A DNA stretch of 64,000 nt from Blastomyces gilchristii SLH14081 (GCF_000003855.2 NW_003101682.1:2940386-3004385), one strand, 5' to 3'. Shown: positions 12,398 through 25,121, numbered from the stretch's first letter. Notes: generated from the letters alone by a model not told the origin. Program-made: numbers and translations.

Positions 12398-13329
12398 TTA
12401 TGAGACCAAGCCCAACAGGGGACAGACAATATTCGCGGATTTTGTGTGCAATAAAAGCCCCTTGCGAAAGGAGTGCCAGATGAGGGCCTTGGATTGAGCG
12501 TAAAAAGAGGGGTTCAACTCTGTGTCGGGATACGAAACCCAGGAACTGTCAGAAACAAACAGGTCGGGCCAAAGCAACATTAATCACAACACTGACAGAT
12601 GGTACTAGAGAAGAGAGCTTGAGGTTCCTCTGATAGTTATATTTGAGCCATGAGGGGCTCTGGCGTAGGGCAATCGGCCAAATAAATGGCCCCGTCGAAG
12701 CTGTAAAATAGTGCCCTAGTAACCCTCGATGGAGACTAGACGCCCCTTCAGCCCAACGGCTTAGCCCCTTCACCGGCAATTAATCACCATGAGCCAGCCC
12801 GGCCTTAATGGAACGTCGCATTACTCCTGATGGAAACGGAGAGACGCAAGCTGGAGCCGAACCAAGTCATGGCATTCTCGTCCACCGGCATCAGGCGGAT
12901 AACTGATGCAATGGCGGATTTATCGGTGAGTAGCAAGTGCTCGATGATCGAACAGATGGCAGCCAGTCCAAGGCAAAAGAAGTCTTCTATGCGGGATCGT
13001 CTCTCTTAACTTACGCCCTAGAACGAGCTAGTCAGATTGGGCGTCCGTAGTCCCAAGCAAGGGTTTAACTAACCTGATGGTCTGTTGCGCGTTTCGCAAC
13101 GTCAAGGTTCAACTCTATCTTGTTGGCCGGTCCGTCGCCTTAAAGTTGTTCTCGTACGGCCGTATGAGATCACCTATTTTTATCTATATTTTGGAAGATA
13201 TAGATTTCCCCCCTCTGGATTAGCGCGAGCATATCAATGCTATATCCTCACCTCTTCCTCGCCTCTTCCCCACCCTCCTCCTCACCCTTGCCTGCCTCAC
13301 TCTCACCATCTTTGAGCAACTAACAAAGT
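12398..13329. other. Intergenic, bZIP promoter and unassigned sequence
   Basis: About 930 bp upstream of the bZIP gene. A C/T-rich run with repeated CCTC units lies at 13245-13310. No gene recognised. Confidence 0.4.
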
Positions 13330-14145
13330 TGGTGTATCTGTATTTTCCCAATGAGAATTGTCAAAGTGAGGGGAAGTTATGCAAGAGACACTGAGCTTAT
13401 AAGGCATGATGCAAGCCATCACAGCAGAAGGGATTTTGCCCTCTTGTTCAGTTGTTCAGAAATCAACAGGAACAGCTATGGCCAACAACCAGACTCTCAA
13501 TTAAATACCTGATGCTGGCACCTCCGGACATCCCTACAGAGAATACGAACAAAATATGCTCATATTATGCAGCATTATGGGAATGTGCTTCAGCAAACAC
13601 AGATTGAGAGTGAATCAATGCCAAATAGCTCTGTATCAGCTATAAAGACTGAACCGATGTTCGCCTTCCGTTTCAACATATATATTCATAATCAATTGCA
13701 TCATGTGAGTGGGTTTCCAGCATCTCACATCTCAGCTCTCAAATCTGCATCTTACTCCTATGACAATCAATATAGGAGATGCAGCAGGTATCATTGATCA
13801 GACATTGCATTTTTCCTGACAGGCAGCCTACTGGGTACTTTGCCAAACCACTGTCTCAGTAACCTAAAAGTGTCATGGGAAATAGCATTGAATGAGGCAA
13901 AACAAAGGGAATTTTACCAGGTTTTGTCACACATCAACTATTACATGAAACAAAATAACACTCAGTATGATTTTGTCTTGACAGATACTGAATTGATACT
14001 CATTAAGCAGCTTGATGGAAATGGCCGACTCCAGCTTGCACAGTCTATGCAATGGGAAAAAAAGAACCTGAACAGTTGGCTATTCTTCTAGGACTGTGGT
14101 ATCTTGAGATGTATGAGTGCGGCAAATAATGACTGGCAGCTCCTA
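13330..14145 (+). pseudogene. Broken gene relic, unknown family
   Basis: Coding-like sequence in several plus-strand frames that fit together only with frame breaks. One piece at 13567-13797 contains QMFAF-like FAFRFNIYIHNQLHHVSGFPASHI. A second at 13840-14091 reads LNEAKQREFYQVLSHINYYMKQ and YDFVLTDTELILIKQLDGNGRL. After a frame shift near 14065 it continues as PEQLAILLGLWYLEM before two stops. The style resembles multicopy hypothetical proteins of Onygenales, but I cannot name a domain. It is convergent with the kinase-like relic next to it. Confidence 0.45.
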
Positions 14146-14279
14146 TAATTTCACCCCTTTTTCAGGTGGATCTATGTGCAGGATAACAAGTCATGGTTCT
14201 AGTAGTTTTTGAAATTTGGGGGCAGGCCATCCCTTTGATTCTCTTCCTGTGGAGCTTGTCAGCCTTTCTGAAATTGTCA

Positions 14280-15106
14280 GAAGGAAGGGTGCGTTATTTG
14301 GGAGAACAAACAAGCAGTTTTCATTAGAGTAAACAATTGCAACATCAAAATCTATTCAAACAACCCTTTCAGGATCACCAGGAACAATCAAAACATTCTT
14401 TGAATAAGGATCATTATGCAGAATCAAAGCCAAATGAATCTGTTGAATGCCAATATTGACCTTCTCAAAACACTTCTTGCTATAAGTGTTGGAGTTCATT
14501 GGAAGAGGATTTGGAAGGTACTCAATCAGAATTGCCTGGGAAAATTAATGTCGCGTTTATAGCAATCATATAGCAATAGAAACTGTGGTACATACAAAGC
14601 CACCATCACATATTTTTAACCGCTTCAGGCTGCAATATGCTCTGATTTGACAGCGAGCGCGATTCAAATCGCGAAGGCCGTCGCTGGTGTATCCAGGATC
14701 TTCATTGTTGTGGAGACTGTGTCCGCATTGTTAGCAAGTAGAAAAGTTGAAATGCACCCTTGCTGAAAGCACATACAACTTTCAAAGCCCATGGCTTGCC
14801 AAAATAGTTGACATGGAATATCCATGATACCTCTGACTTCTTAAGGACTGCAATGAGCTCCATCTCTGCAAAATTGATGTCAATCTTAAGGTTTTCATCA
14901 AATCCAGTCTCCTCGCGGTAAATGGTTTTGGAGGTTAAATTGACGAACATGGTTTCAAAGTTTAGTCTTCTTGGACCATTGCAGTGCTGCCGTTGCGAAT
15001 CATGTAGTTTATTCAGCTGCCAGGGGCTAGAAATGAGGATGCCAGGCACTATCCATCCACTAAAATTTGCCACGACAAAACTGTCAGCCCCGAGCTCTTC
15101 CCCCAA
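14280..15106 (-). pseudogene. Protein-kinase-like relic with an in-frame TGA in the catalytic region
   Basis: Three coding blocks separated by plausible introns: 15106 down to about 14790 (FSGWIVPGILISSPWQLNKL, WIFHVNYFGKPWALKV), about 14700-14600 (DPGYTSDGLRDLNRARCQI, then RAYCSLKRLKICDGGFV) and about 14540-14310 (IQQIHLALILHNDPYSKNV, LIVPGDPERVV*IDFDVAIVY). HND...KN resembles the kinase catalytic loop and IDFD the metal-binding DFG position, so it belongs to the PK-like fold. The stop at 14356-14358 is TGA exactly where Trp (VVWIDFDVA) is expected, so one G-to-A change disables it. Upstream start and downstream C-terminus are not clear. Confidence 0.6.
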
Positions 15107-15109
15107 CTG

Positions 15110-16817
15110 CCGAAGGACACTATTAATAGGTCAAGTTTTGGATGCCCTATCTATGCATGTTCCAGCGGTGATTACCACCGAATAATTTCTCGTATTCTAG
15201 GGTTTCAAGCCCTTTAAATTAACGTCCAAGTGCTCCGTAGATCTTGAAGCTGTCCCATCTTCTTGGCGCGAAGTTATTCGGTTGAAACTTCCCGCCTCGC
15301 CTCTCTAAACTTCCATTGGGCCTCCTGTCGGCTCAGCTAGGGCCCGCAGCTCCGCTGGTTTACCGGAGTGAGTTCGGCCAAGGGGAGGCGATTTGATGAA
15401 GTCTTTTCTTTTTTCCCCCAAGCCTAGTTAGTGCTTGCTCTAAAATTTGCAAGGAAAGTCGGCCTTGGGGCCGAGGTTGGTGGGAAATAGTTCTCATCTG
15501 CATATTCCCGCACGCGAAACAACAGCGCTGTCTCGTTGAACTTAATCACGGTGAATCAAAGCCGAGATATGAATACCAGGTGAACGGGACGAAGGAATCC
15601 AGAAGGTGCAGTGAAAGCGTTTCTCAATGCCTAGTGGCCGTACAGGAGTTGAACCCTATTAACGTCTCAATAGGCAGACTCGTGGACGTCATTGATATCC
15701 GTCCTCCACAAAATGACGTACACTCCCTAGGAGCAATAGTCAAGGAAACACTATGGATGACTACAGGTAGTGCAGCTCGTACTTCTCGAGTCGTCCCATG
15801 TTTGAGGTGTTCATAGCTAGCTTGCCTGCAACGTGCAATGATGTCAGTCCAACGGTACGCTGTCTCTTGCCAGCTATTGTGGTGCATGAGTTGCCCACCC
15901 AACTTCTTTTTTTCAAATTTTAGCACGGTGAAAGCCGAATGCAACCATATTACTGCCAGGGCGAATCGTCGGCTCTGCGCCTGTTGGATGAAAAAAGATA
16001 AACTAGTTGTCTGTTTAGCGCGGCTAGGGGAAACGCGCTACTCGCCAGCCCCCTGCGACCTTAGTCAGCGCACTCCGAAACTCCGCGGGTTGGAAAGGAG
16101 AGGAAATAATAACACCGCAACTTGAACTCCAGCAAATTGCCAACTGAGAGGCCGCTAAAAATGACCACGAAATGTGCAGCTTCGTGGATGTGCTTGTGGC
16201 GTTGATGCGTGTGGACCAGGCAAGTCAACCACTCAGGATAACTTCGTCGGGCTCAGTGAACCGATGGCGGCACTGCCACTGCACATCATCATACTACTCC
16301 ATCACTGCGGAAAGCGAAAAGCTTTTGGTACCCATTACCAACCCTCCCCATCGCAAGCATAACTATAGGACCTGTGCTGGTTTACCTGATGGCTGGTATA
16401 CGACCCTATCGGATAGTTACGAGCCTTGGTTGATGGGCTGGTGGAAAGGACTAGACAACAAAGATCAAATATCCATGACCCTGTCAAAAATGAACAATTG
16501 CGATAATCGCACCTTCACTTCTTTCACCAACTACATGCACATGTACCTGTAGTTGGTTTTTGGTAGGGCGAAATCGCAATTAAGCCTGAGTCCAGAAGAG
16601 AAATGCAACCACATATCTTAAGCAGCATCCAGTGCCACAAAGACATAATAACATACTCAATTGATCATGAATGGAGAAGTCTATTTGAGAACTAGCTCCG
16701 GTTTTATGAATTGTTCACCGCTATAATCACTAATTAGATTCTAGGAAAGCAGTTTTCGGCTCATAATACTTGTGCTAACATACGTACATTTTGCAACTAC
16801 ATGCAGCAAATATATAA

Positions 16818-16848
<31 letters not shown>

Positions 16849-17690
16849 CGCAGAGGTATATGCGCACTCTACGCTGATGATGGTGCGCTGCACAGTGCTG
16901 CAGCATACCTTACAATACGAACAATGAACTCAACTTTATTGCCTAGATTTACTTATATGATGCCGTTGCAGTTGAACTTCAGTGACACTAGCAACGCTGC
17001 TGAACAACAGCCGAAGATAACTTTTCGACCGGAATTTTCTGAAGATTTGAGAAGGGCAGCTAGTAACTCTGCTTTCCCGGAGATCTACAGAATGTGATAG
17101 GATGCGGGGAGTCGCATGTTCCATGGTTATACCTGCGGTGGGTTAAATTGGCATGCACGCATGCGAAAGAAATGAAAGTCAAAGGAAAGGGGAAACGTTG
17201 TGGGTGTTAGTTTCCCAACCAGAAGATAATATGAATGCCGGTGCGGCGATTCTGGTAACAGCAACTGCTTCGAAAACAGAATACATCGTTGATTTGTTGG
17301 TTCGACTTCTTGGTGTTTTCTGCGTTCCACTGCTGTATATGAATCGATGGCTTGGCTTCTTAAATGATACTGCAGCCCTTTGTCATTGCGGTGCACTCGA
17401 AAGAGACATACTGGCGTGCCAAGGTGTTGTCTGGAGGAAGTCTTCGGTAATATTGGCTGGGCTTGCAACAATCGGTTGACCACCCTGAGCACAAGAACTG
17501 GACTGGTTCATATAATTTCGCGCATCGAGATGCGCCGTGGGCAATCTTTGAGAGCCAAGTGGTTCGTTTTCACCGCGCACCTGTTATTTTATAGCTGTAT
17601 GCAGGCTGCATGTTGAAGCTCCCATTCCATCGTTTCGTGCCAAACCTCTTTTTTCTCGCCGTCTTGCCCCCTTCCCCCCTCTGAGTATAT
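15110..17690. other. Gene-poor stretch
   Basis: About 2.6 kb with only short unsupported frames on both strands. A TA-rich microsatellite sits at 16808-16850. No RNA gene or known protein recognised. Confidence 0.4.
16808..16850. repeat. TA/CATA microsatellite
   Basis: Alternating TA with interspersed CATA units in non-coding sequence. Confidence 0.8.
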
Positions 17691-17700
17691 CATATAAAAA
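17691..17700 (+). promoter_or_regulatory. TATA-like element of the secreted Cys-rich gene
   Basis: CATATAAAAA lies about 150 bp upstream of the ATG at 17847, after a C/T-rich stretch (17640-17685). A pyrimidine-rich leader with many TCTC units follows. This is a classic strong fungal core promoter layout. Confidence 0.5.
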
Positions 17701-17846
17701 TCTCCCTATTTCTCCTTTGTATAGTCAATTCTCTCTCTATTTCATCCACTTCTCGTCCACAATTCTGCCACACAAAATCACCTCTATCAGTTTCAACTTT
17801 TCAGTCACCCCCATCCCAACGATTACCCAAACTGCACGATTACAAA

Positions 17847-18056
17847 ATGCGCCTCCTCGTCCTCGCAAGCATCGCTGCTTTCGTTTCAATGGCCGCCGGC
17901 GAGGCCTGCTCGCCACCAGGCAAATATTGGTGTGCAATCGGGCCTCATGGTACTCTCGTTGTTTATACCTGCTCCGCTTATTTGGAAAAGGTACTATCCG
18001 CAGATTGTGGAGGGATGTGTTGTAGAAATCTAGGCAATGCGGCCTATTGCTGTTAA
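17847..18056 (+). CDS. Small secreted eight-cysteine protein
   Basis: 69 aa in a single exon. Residues 1-18 (MRLLVLASIAAFVSMAAG) form a clear signal peptide with cleavage expected near Gly18. The mature part of about 50 aa has eight cysteines at 21, 29, 42, 54, 58, 59, 68 and 69, with two CC pairs, consistent with four disulfides. No known domain recognised: the spacing does not fit CFEM (one domain too short), and hydrophobin-type hydrophobicity between cysteines is weak. The TATA-like box and pyrimidine-rich leader upstream suggest it is transcribed. Function unknown; it could be an effector, antimicrobial or cell-wall peptide, which is inference only. Confidence 0.75.
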   Translation: MRLLVLASIAAFVSMAAGEACSPPGKYWCAIGPHGTLVVYTCSAYLEKVLSADCGGMCCRNLGNAAYCC

Positions 18057-18928
18057 GAAGTGGAATAAAATTTCAGGGAAGGGGTCAGTTTTTTTCAGTG
18101 GTACGTATTCCGCCTGAAGAGATGAGATATATATATGTATTCTTCTTGTTGTGGAATAAAAGGCATAGTGGCTAATAGATACTACAGAGCTACAGAGGAG
18201 TTGAATATGTGGTTGGAGAACGTCGAGACGGGACAAGCGCGCCTGTATGGGTCAGATGAATGTATAAGTTATATAAAAGTCCTAGTATGGAGGCGATTGA
18301 TATTTTCCTGCCTAGTATGCTACCAAAGCTAGATACAAAAGCCGAAGAATACTTTTGCAATACCACTATTGTCCTACCCGGCCATCATAACACTCCAAAA
18401 TGGGTTCATTCTCAGCGTGTGACTTTTCGCGTTTTGTGATCTGTCCTCTTACCTAGGCCTCGCTGGCATGAAACTAGATAAATTTAAATTTTTTGTCCTA
18501 TCTCTCAGCTCAGGCCTATACGGATTGATTTTAGGGTTTAGCTAGGTCATGCGGTGATATTGAAAGGCCTACCTGCCTACATTATGAGTTAAATCCTCCA
18601 CAGCCTTCGCCCAATATTAACAGGATATGGATACTCTAGGATTGACGAAGCTGGATTGGAACGAGTTAGGGAGTAGCCCGCGTTGAATATCATTTGAATA
18701 AGTAATTGAATAAAACCAAATCTATCTATTTCTATGGCATCAAGCTCTGTTCTAATCATCAATCGTGCAAAATAGCCTCAAGTCGTCACAAAAACACCTC
18801 TATCCAAAAATCCAATATCGTGTATATTAACTACTTTGGTAAATTCCGTAACCCTGCAAGACCTTGCATGTTGAAGTGAGGCAACGAAAAAAAGGAAAAC
18901 CGAGGAAATAAGAAAAATCGCAAACTCT
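18057..18928. other. Intergenic between convergent secreted-protein and MFS genes
   Basis: 872 bp containing two 3' untranslated regions; no gene recognised. Confidence 0.45.
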
Positions 18929-20997
18929 CTATAACATATACTTGAAAGTTGGCGCCCGATCTCCCATTTTACTCAGCTCCTCGGGCGTATAGTTGTGCTC
19001 GAGCGCTAGCGCTTCCCTCTTCTTGTTGATTCTCTGGTAGGCAACTCGGAGGACAATGACGGCGAGGAGGCCGAAAACTGCGAATCCAAGCTCTACACCG
19101 TGGCCAAGATAATATGTTGGGGCGTCTTGAGCTCGGTAGAAGTTGGAAGCCATTGCTATAGTGGAAAAACAACTTAAGTTAGCAGATCTGTGCGGATTGT
19201 ATTTTTTGTCTTTGCTCATCCCCTGTGTTTCTTTCCCTGCGCTACGTACCTCCAGCAAAGTTTCCAATACCAATCTGTATCGCCATACCAGACGCTCGTT
19301 TATAGTCACCAGCCAAGTTGTTGCTCAACCATGTTACAGTTCCAGGAAGAGCGGGATATATTCCTGGAGTATCATCGATTGTTAGCAACCCGCCAAACAT
19401 AATTACCCTAGAAGCAGGGTAGATAGGGGTTCCGAATAGAGAAAAGCTCACCCGATACGAGCACAAATGTCCCGAAATATACAACACCCGGAACACCTCT
19501 TCCTGAAGCAGCAATAACTATTATGTAGCCCGCAGCAACGCATAGCAAGTGGAAGAAAAGCAAGCGTGAGCGTTGACCCTGTCTATCAGACAGCCACGCG
19601 GATAGAACAGCGATTAATGCAGCGACGATGTAGATGGGGATCTAACGGAATAACATCAGCTCTTTCTTCAACACGATGAACAAAATTTCAGTGACAATAA
19701 GAGCTTACAGTCAGAAGCTGCGCCGTTGAGGAAGTATAACCCAAGTCCTTAATGATTGTCGGCAGGAAGAAGGAAATGCCGTACAGTGGGCACACGATTC
19801 CGTACCAGGCTAATTAATGGTTAATTAGTTATTGGAAGATAAATAGAGGCGTGTATTGGAAATTCGATAGCCTTACTGATTAGGGCAAGGTACACTTGCC
19901 AATCCAACAAGGCATCTTTGACATATTTCCATTGGAATTTTCCCTTGTCCACGGCGTTATCAGAATACTGATACCGCAACCTATGGATAACCCAGTCTCT
20001 TTCCTCCTCAGTTAAAAATTTGGCGGTTTCTGGATAGTCGTGAATGGCGAAGAAGGCTAAAACAGCGACGACTACTGTGAGAATGCCTTCTAGGATGAAA
20101 ATCCACCTCCAGCCTTCTAGTCCAGCAATACCATCCATTTTCTTTGACAAAGTTAATAAAACAAATGGCTAATGGAATGCGCATACAGCGGGGCATGAAC
20201 TTACGGCAATTGCGAAAGCTAGCAAGCCAGAGAACGCGCCAGCTACGCTAGCCGCGCTGAAGAATAAAGCTTGCCGGAGCTGAGCTTCATGTCGACAATA
20301 CCATTTCGTAATGTAAAAAGCGACGCCCGGGTAAAGACCAGCTTCTATAAAACGAGGCGGCTTAGCATGGAGATAGAGAGTAAGAAGACCAAGTGGAAGG
20401 GAGAGGGTTCATCGTACCAGCAAGACCGAGGAATATGCGAGCGATTAGAAGGTCAGTATAGTTGTGAACAATTCCCATCAGGGTCTATCGGTTTAGATTA
20501 GTACGCATACTCACACCAGAGAAACGTGGAGAAGAAATTGGACATCTAAGGGGTCACATTTACGAACCATTACAAGCCCCCACGCGACCATAATCAATGG
20601 AAACCAAATCGAGGGCCGCATCTTGCTCAAAACAAGATTTGACGGAAGCTCAAAGAACGCATAAGGGAAAAAGAAGACCGTCACTGAAAGTACGAAGCTA
20701 TCATGCTTAGTTTTAAGGCCCAATATCCACACAAATGAAGAAAAAAAGGGGCAGGAGGGTAAGTTTACGGCACCAGTTGTACTGTGAACCAGACAAACCA
20801 AGATCCGCCTCCAATCCCTCGATCTTTGCGTTGCCAATATTGCCCCGGTCAAGGAAAGCAAGTAAATAAAGAAGCGACATGATTGGAATTAACCGGAGAT
20901 CCATTTTCCGTAAAACCTTCTTCTCATCGATATGGCTGAAGTCTGGAAGGCCGGCAGCGCCCTCCGCCTCAGAGAGGGACTTCTTTTCGTCAATCAT
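18929..20997 (-). CDS. MFS permease, anion:cation symporter (Dal5/Tna1-like) family
   Basis: Twelve-TM plasma-membrane transporter for a small organic anion; members carry allantoate, nicotinate, pantothenate or other vitamins, and the substrate here is unknown. Nine exons: 20997-20769, 20683-20568, 20484-20418, 20344-20205, 20141-19877, 19809-19709, 19641-19452, 19363-19250 and 19155-18929, total 1,449 nt or 482 aa. TM1 region: LIPIMSLLYLLAFLDRGNIG; family hallmarks GLVMTLMGIVHNYTDLLIAR, EAGLYPGVAFYITKWYCRHE and GWRWIFILEGI. The tail is basic (RINKKREALALEHNYTPEEL). Intron 2 uses a GTTCGT donor. An in-frame ATG further upstream (MAVYLYNVG...) exists, but the acidic MIDEKKS start is typical of the family. 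Confidence 0.9.
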
Positions 20998-21456
20998 GTT
21001 GGAGGATTGCTCAAAGCAGGCAAAAAGGTAATTTGAAAACTGTTTTGCGGGCGACAACGCTGAACATCCAGGCCACCCCACGTTATATAGGTAAACCGCC
21101 ATAGATTCTAGATCAGATTTTGTCAAGCTCGAGTACCCCGTGGGGTTCCCTAGAGCAAAACATACGGTGGGGGGGTTCACAGGGGCAAGTGGCAACCGAG
21201 GCCCTGCTGTTGCCCGTCGCTTTATTGACTCGAATCGCACTCCAACATGGTCGTACAATGTGTGATCACGCAACAGCTATCTCCCTCCGGCTCGCGACTT
21301 CAACTCACAACAAGCTCACCACTTCACAAGCACCCTCCAGCCTGGTTGCTCCTCTGCCCCATGCCACTTAAGGTTTGATATGGTGGAGATAAGCTCATTT
21401 AGCGCCTTGGCAGCCCAGCAGTTGGGCTGGGCTTAAATCATCCAAATGCTGGAGTT
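20998..21456. other. MFS promoter region up to the retrotransposon border
   Basis: Normal-composition sequence between the permease start and the target duplication of the large copia element. No gene recognised. Confidence 0.45.
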
Positions 21457-21461
21457 GTAAC
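21457..21461. repeat. Left target-site duplication GTAAC of the copia element
   Basis: GTAAC directly precedes the TG of the left LTR and recurs directly after the CA of the right LTR at 42804-42808. Confidence 0.85.
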
Positions 21462-21555
21462 TGTGGAAGGTGTAAAGCTTGTGTGATTGAAAGGTTGCTA
21501 GCTGTGGAAAGTTATATGGTGGAAGGATTAGTAAGCCAGATCATGTGACCTGACA
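21462..21555 (-). repeat. Copia 3' LTR (94 bp)
   Basis: Differs from the 95-bp right copy at only three places: one G/A, one single-base indel, and CATGTG versus CACGTG. Far less eroded than the internal region. Confidence 0.88.
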
Positions 21556-21566
21556 CCCCCACTCAC
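21556..21566 (-). other. Copia polypurine tract
   Basis: GTGAGTGGGGG on the minus strand immediately before the 3' LTR; the plus-strand primer site expected at this position. Confidence 0.6.
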
Positions 21567-21699
21567 CAGAGTAACTATACACAATGCTATATACAAAATT
21601 CGCCTTCAAATCAAGTACAGGTACAAAAAATGACTGGAAAATGTGAAGTAATGAAAAACCAGTCATGATATACATCATTTTTTATCCCTCTATCCCTTC

Positions 21700-24600
21700 A
21701 TCTTCATAATCTCCTTTCAATGTGTATATTTCAATGTTTCAAGTGATTTAGTAAGCTCATTCACTGTGTTCTCAGCAGATAAAATATATTGAATAGATAT
21801 CTTATTCTTATGAATAAGATTCTGAAGAATGTGAAAATGAATCTCTATATACTTTGAGCAGTGTGAAATTGCTTTGAAAGAGAATAGCTCTATAACAGGC
21901 TTATTATCAGTATGAATTATATAAGCCAGATTATTGACTGTAATGAGAATGAGATAATCATCAGTATTCAGATTGTTGAGATAGAATGAGATGAATTCAG
22001 TGTCTTCTAGAAGCTCTCAGAGACAGACAAGCTTATATACAGTCTTAAAGAATGCAATATATTCAGTCTCTGTTGATGACTTGAAGATCTCTGTTTGCCG
22101 GCAGCTCTGTCATACAACAGGGTCATCTGCCATGTAGATGATATAACTGATGATTGAATGAAATTCTGAATCTCTACTGGCTCAATCAGCATCTGTGTAT
22201 ACTACAGGTTCAATTTTGACACCTCTGTGATAGATTATATTCTCATTGATTGAACTCTGTAGATATCAGAGTATACACTTGTATATAGCTCAGTTCTTTA
22301 ATGTAGACTGAGAGCTGAATTATTCAAGAAATTCTGTAATGAAGCTCATATCAGAACATGTATTAAATATCAGATATTGTAGAAATCTGATACTGAATTG
22401 ATAGAACTGTAGAGTAAATTCTGCTGTGTATATAATCAGTTTCTTATTATTATTCATGAAATTAACATTCTTCTTTATAGAAGTGAATGTAGAATGATAG
22501 TTATTTATTAAGAACTTCTTCAGAAGATTTCTTATAAAGAGAGATTAAGATAATATTAATAAAGTTAAATCTCTATTAATCTTTATTTCTAGATAGCAGT
22601 TAAAATTCTCTACATTCTTAATCTTATAATTAGTGATGATTTTAACTTTGACTCAGTTCAGATCTTTAATTTTTAAGCTGTAGAGACAGACATTATTTAT
22701 ATAGATAATTATATAAATCTATCTTTCATTATAAATAAATAGTTCAGTATTATAGAGACTGATACAGAAGTCTGAGTATAATAGTATCTTTCATAGCTTC
22801 TTATATCATAAGAGTGCTGCTTGCTTAAGACTGTAGAGTTTCTGTATTAACTTATATATAAGATTATCATAATCTTCACAGAATTCTGTGAGTTGATTTA
22901 TATATATCTATTCATCAGTAGATAGTTGAGTGTTTAAAAAAGCAGTTATTATATCAATCTATAGAATATATTATCTCTGAGATACTGAGATTGTCATGAG
23001 AGCTTGTGAGATGAATATAGAGATAATAAGTGTAAAGATTCTTAAGTAATTAACTCTTTTCTATTGAAGATTTCTACAGATAACTCAGTGAATCTTATAG
23101 TGAATAATATTACTTATATTATTGAACTTTTTATTAAATACTTATTAACTGTAAAGAACACTCATTTATAATATTCTCTCAATCAGTTATCAGATTTCTA
23201 TCTATTTTAAATAATTGATCTCTTTAACACAGATCTTGTAATAATACTTTCATTTCATAAAAGCTTTGATATATGTGAGGTTTTTCAGAATCAGAAGTGT
23301 AGTAATCTTGAAATTAATAAATAGATCTTCAAGACTATCTCTTACTGAAGATTTCTTCACTGTTAATTCTCTCACTATAGTGATATCTCTTATAGATGTT
23401 GAAGAATTATTAGATTCAACTGTGAGTTCTGAAGAGTTTAGTATATTCTACACTAAAAAGATAGATATTCTTATGAAGATTTCATAGTCAATTCATTAAT
23501 TATTAGTGAGTATAAGAAATAATAAACACTCAGATTGAATTTTCTCATCAATGAATAGATTATTAATTAATGAATCAGAAATTACTACAGTCTCTTGACA
23601 GACTGTAGTAAGTAGATCTGATATCACTGAAGAAATCACTGCAGCTGCTTTATAAACTGTATTAAGTAGAATCTTCAGATTGTATATTATCAGTATCAAT
23701 GAATTGATAAGATAAAGATTCTTCTGAAAGATAATGTCTTTTAATATATATAAATGCCTGTTGAAGAGATTTATCAATCTATAATTAATAAAACTATTAT
23801 AATTCATAAAAATCAACTCTTTGAAACAGAAAGTTATCTTATTAAAAAGCTTAAAAACTATCTTCAAGAATGCTTTACAATCTTATCAGTGAATACTATA
23901 TACAGAGAGTAGAGCTTCAAGCCAGGTCTTATATAATGTAATTAGCTTTGTATTTTCAGAGTCTCTATATAATTTTGTTAAGATTGATATAAGATTAAGC
24001 AGCTCTGTGACTGTAATAACTATCTCATCTCACATCTTTTTCAGAGTTAAAGAGTCTATTAATAGTGATTGAGACTTCTTAATAATCAAACTAATCAATT
24101 GTTCAGATACTTCATCTTACTGTGAAGTATAAGAGAGAGTTAACTCTTATTTTATATCTTCACTGAGTATATATGCTGTGACTGTATTTGAATTCAATTC
24201 TTCACAATCTGAGTGAATAATTACAATGTCATGTCTCAGCAGATTCTTGATAAATTGATTGAAAATCTGTAGATATCTCAATATCTCATTCTTATATTTC
24301 AATAGAAATGTTCATCTTATATAGATGATATTATCTATAATCATCATTGTAAGCTTCTTGTCAGTGTAAGATAATATATCATTTTTAGTTTCAAGAGTCT
24401 CATCATCACTGAATATATTCACTTAAATCTTCAAGGTTTTGCAGGTGACATGATATGATGTGAAATTCTTGTAGAAAGTGTGTTTCTATTTAATCTTAAC
24501 ATATGTGATACAGAATAATAATTTCTTCAGACTGATAATAATAATATTAAATTATGAGTCTCTGATCATTTTTAATATACTGTTTTCACTGATATAATCA
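21700..24600 (-). pseudogene. Copia pol: reverse transcriptase / RNase H, eroded
   Basis: Minus-strand frames near 22200-21740 contain a copia RNase H with YTDADXASRDSE, then VVXQSCRQTEIFKSSTETEYIA, IIHTDNKPVIEL and SKYIEIHFHILQ. The X positions are TGA stops at expected Trp sites (22182-22184 and 22110-22112). Reverse transcriptase and integrase parts to 24600 are only scraps. Not translatable. Confidence 0.7.
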
Positions 24601-24611
24601 AGTCAGTGATG

Positions 24612-25121
24612 TCACTCATCTATTAAAAGCTGTTTTGAAAGAACTGTAGATAATTGAGATGAAGATGAGATAATAAAGAAATCAGTATCTGAATTCTTAG
24701 AATTGATTAACTGTTCAATCTTCTCACAGCTGAAAGATCTCAAAGACTCAGCACTTGAATTATAATCTATTGAGATTATCTTTGATTTCAGAACAGTCAT
24801 ATATATCACTGCTTTATACATTGAGTTATTCATTACTTCATGAAATGTCAGTAAGCTGTTGAATAGAATGTAAATATTATTGTGAAACAGATTAATATAG
24901 AAGATATCACTGTTAATTAATAACAGAAACTCAAAGTAGTTCTCAGTATTAACTTGTATATTACAGTGAATATAGCTCTGATGTTTTATAAGCTCAGTGA
25001 AGATCAGATTTACAGATAGTTCTGATATGTAGTATATATAATTGAATTCTATTAATCTTTCACTTATTAGAATGAATACAGTGCTGACACTCTGAATCTT
25101 TATAATAATTTTATTAGTCAC
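24612..25121 (-). pseudogene. Copia gag-pre-integrase / protease region remnant
   Basis: A 169-codon open stretch on the minus strand, including YYISELSVNLIFTELIKHQ, resembles the copia protease-to-integrase linker (usual form YVPELSxNLLS). It lies upstream of the RNase H part in the expected order and ends just before the gypsy insertion point at 25205. Confidence 0.55.

Noticed and set aside
13840..14091. Intact small gene of 83 aa
   Set aside because: Its similarity to the multicopy-type protein continues in another frame right after its end, so it is a piece of a broken gene.
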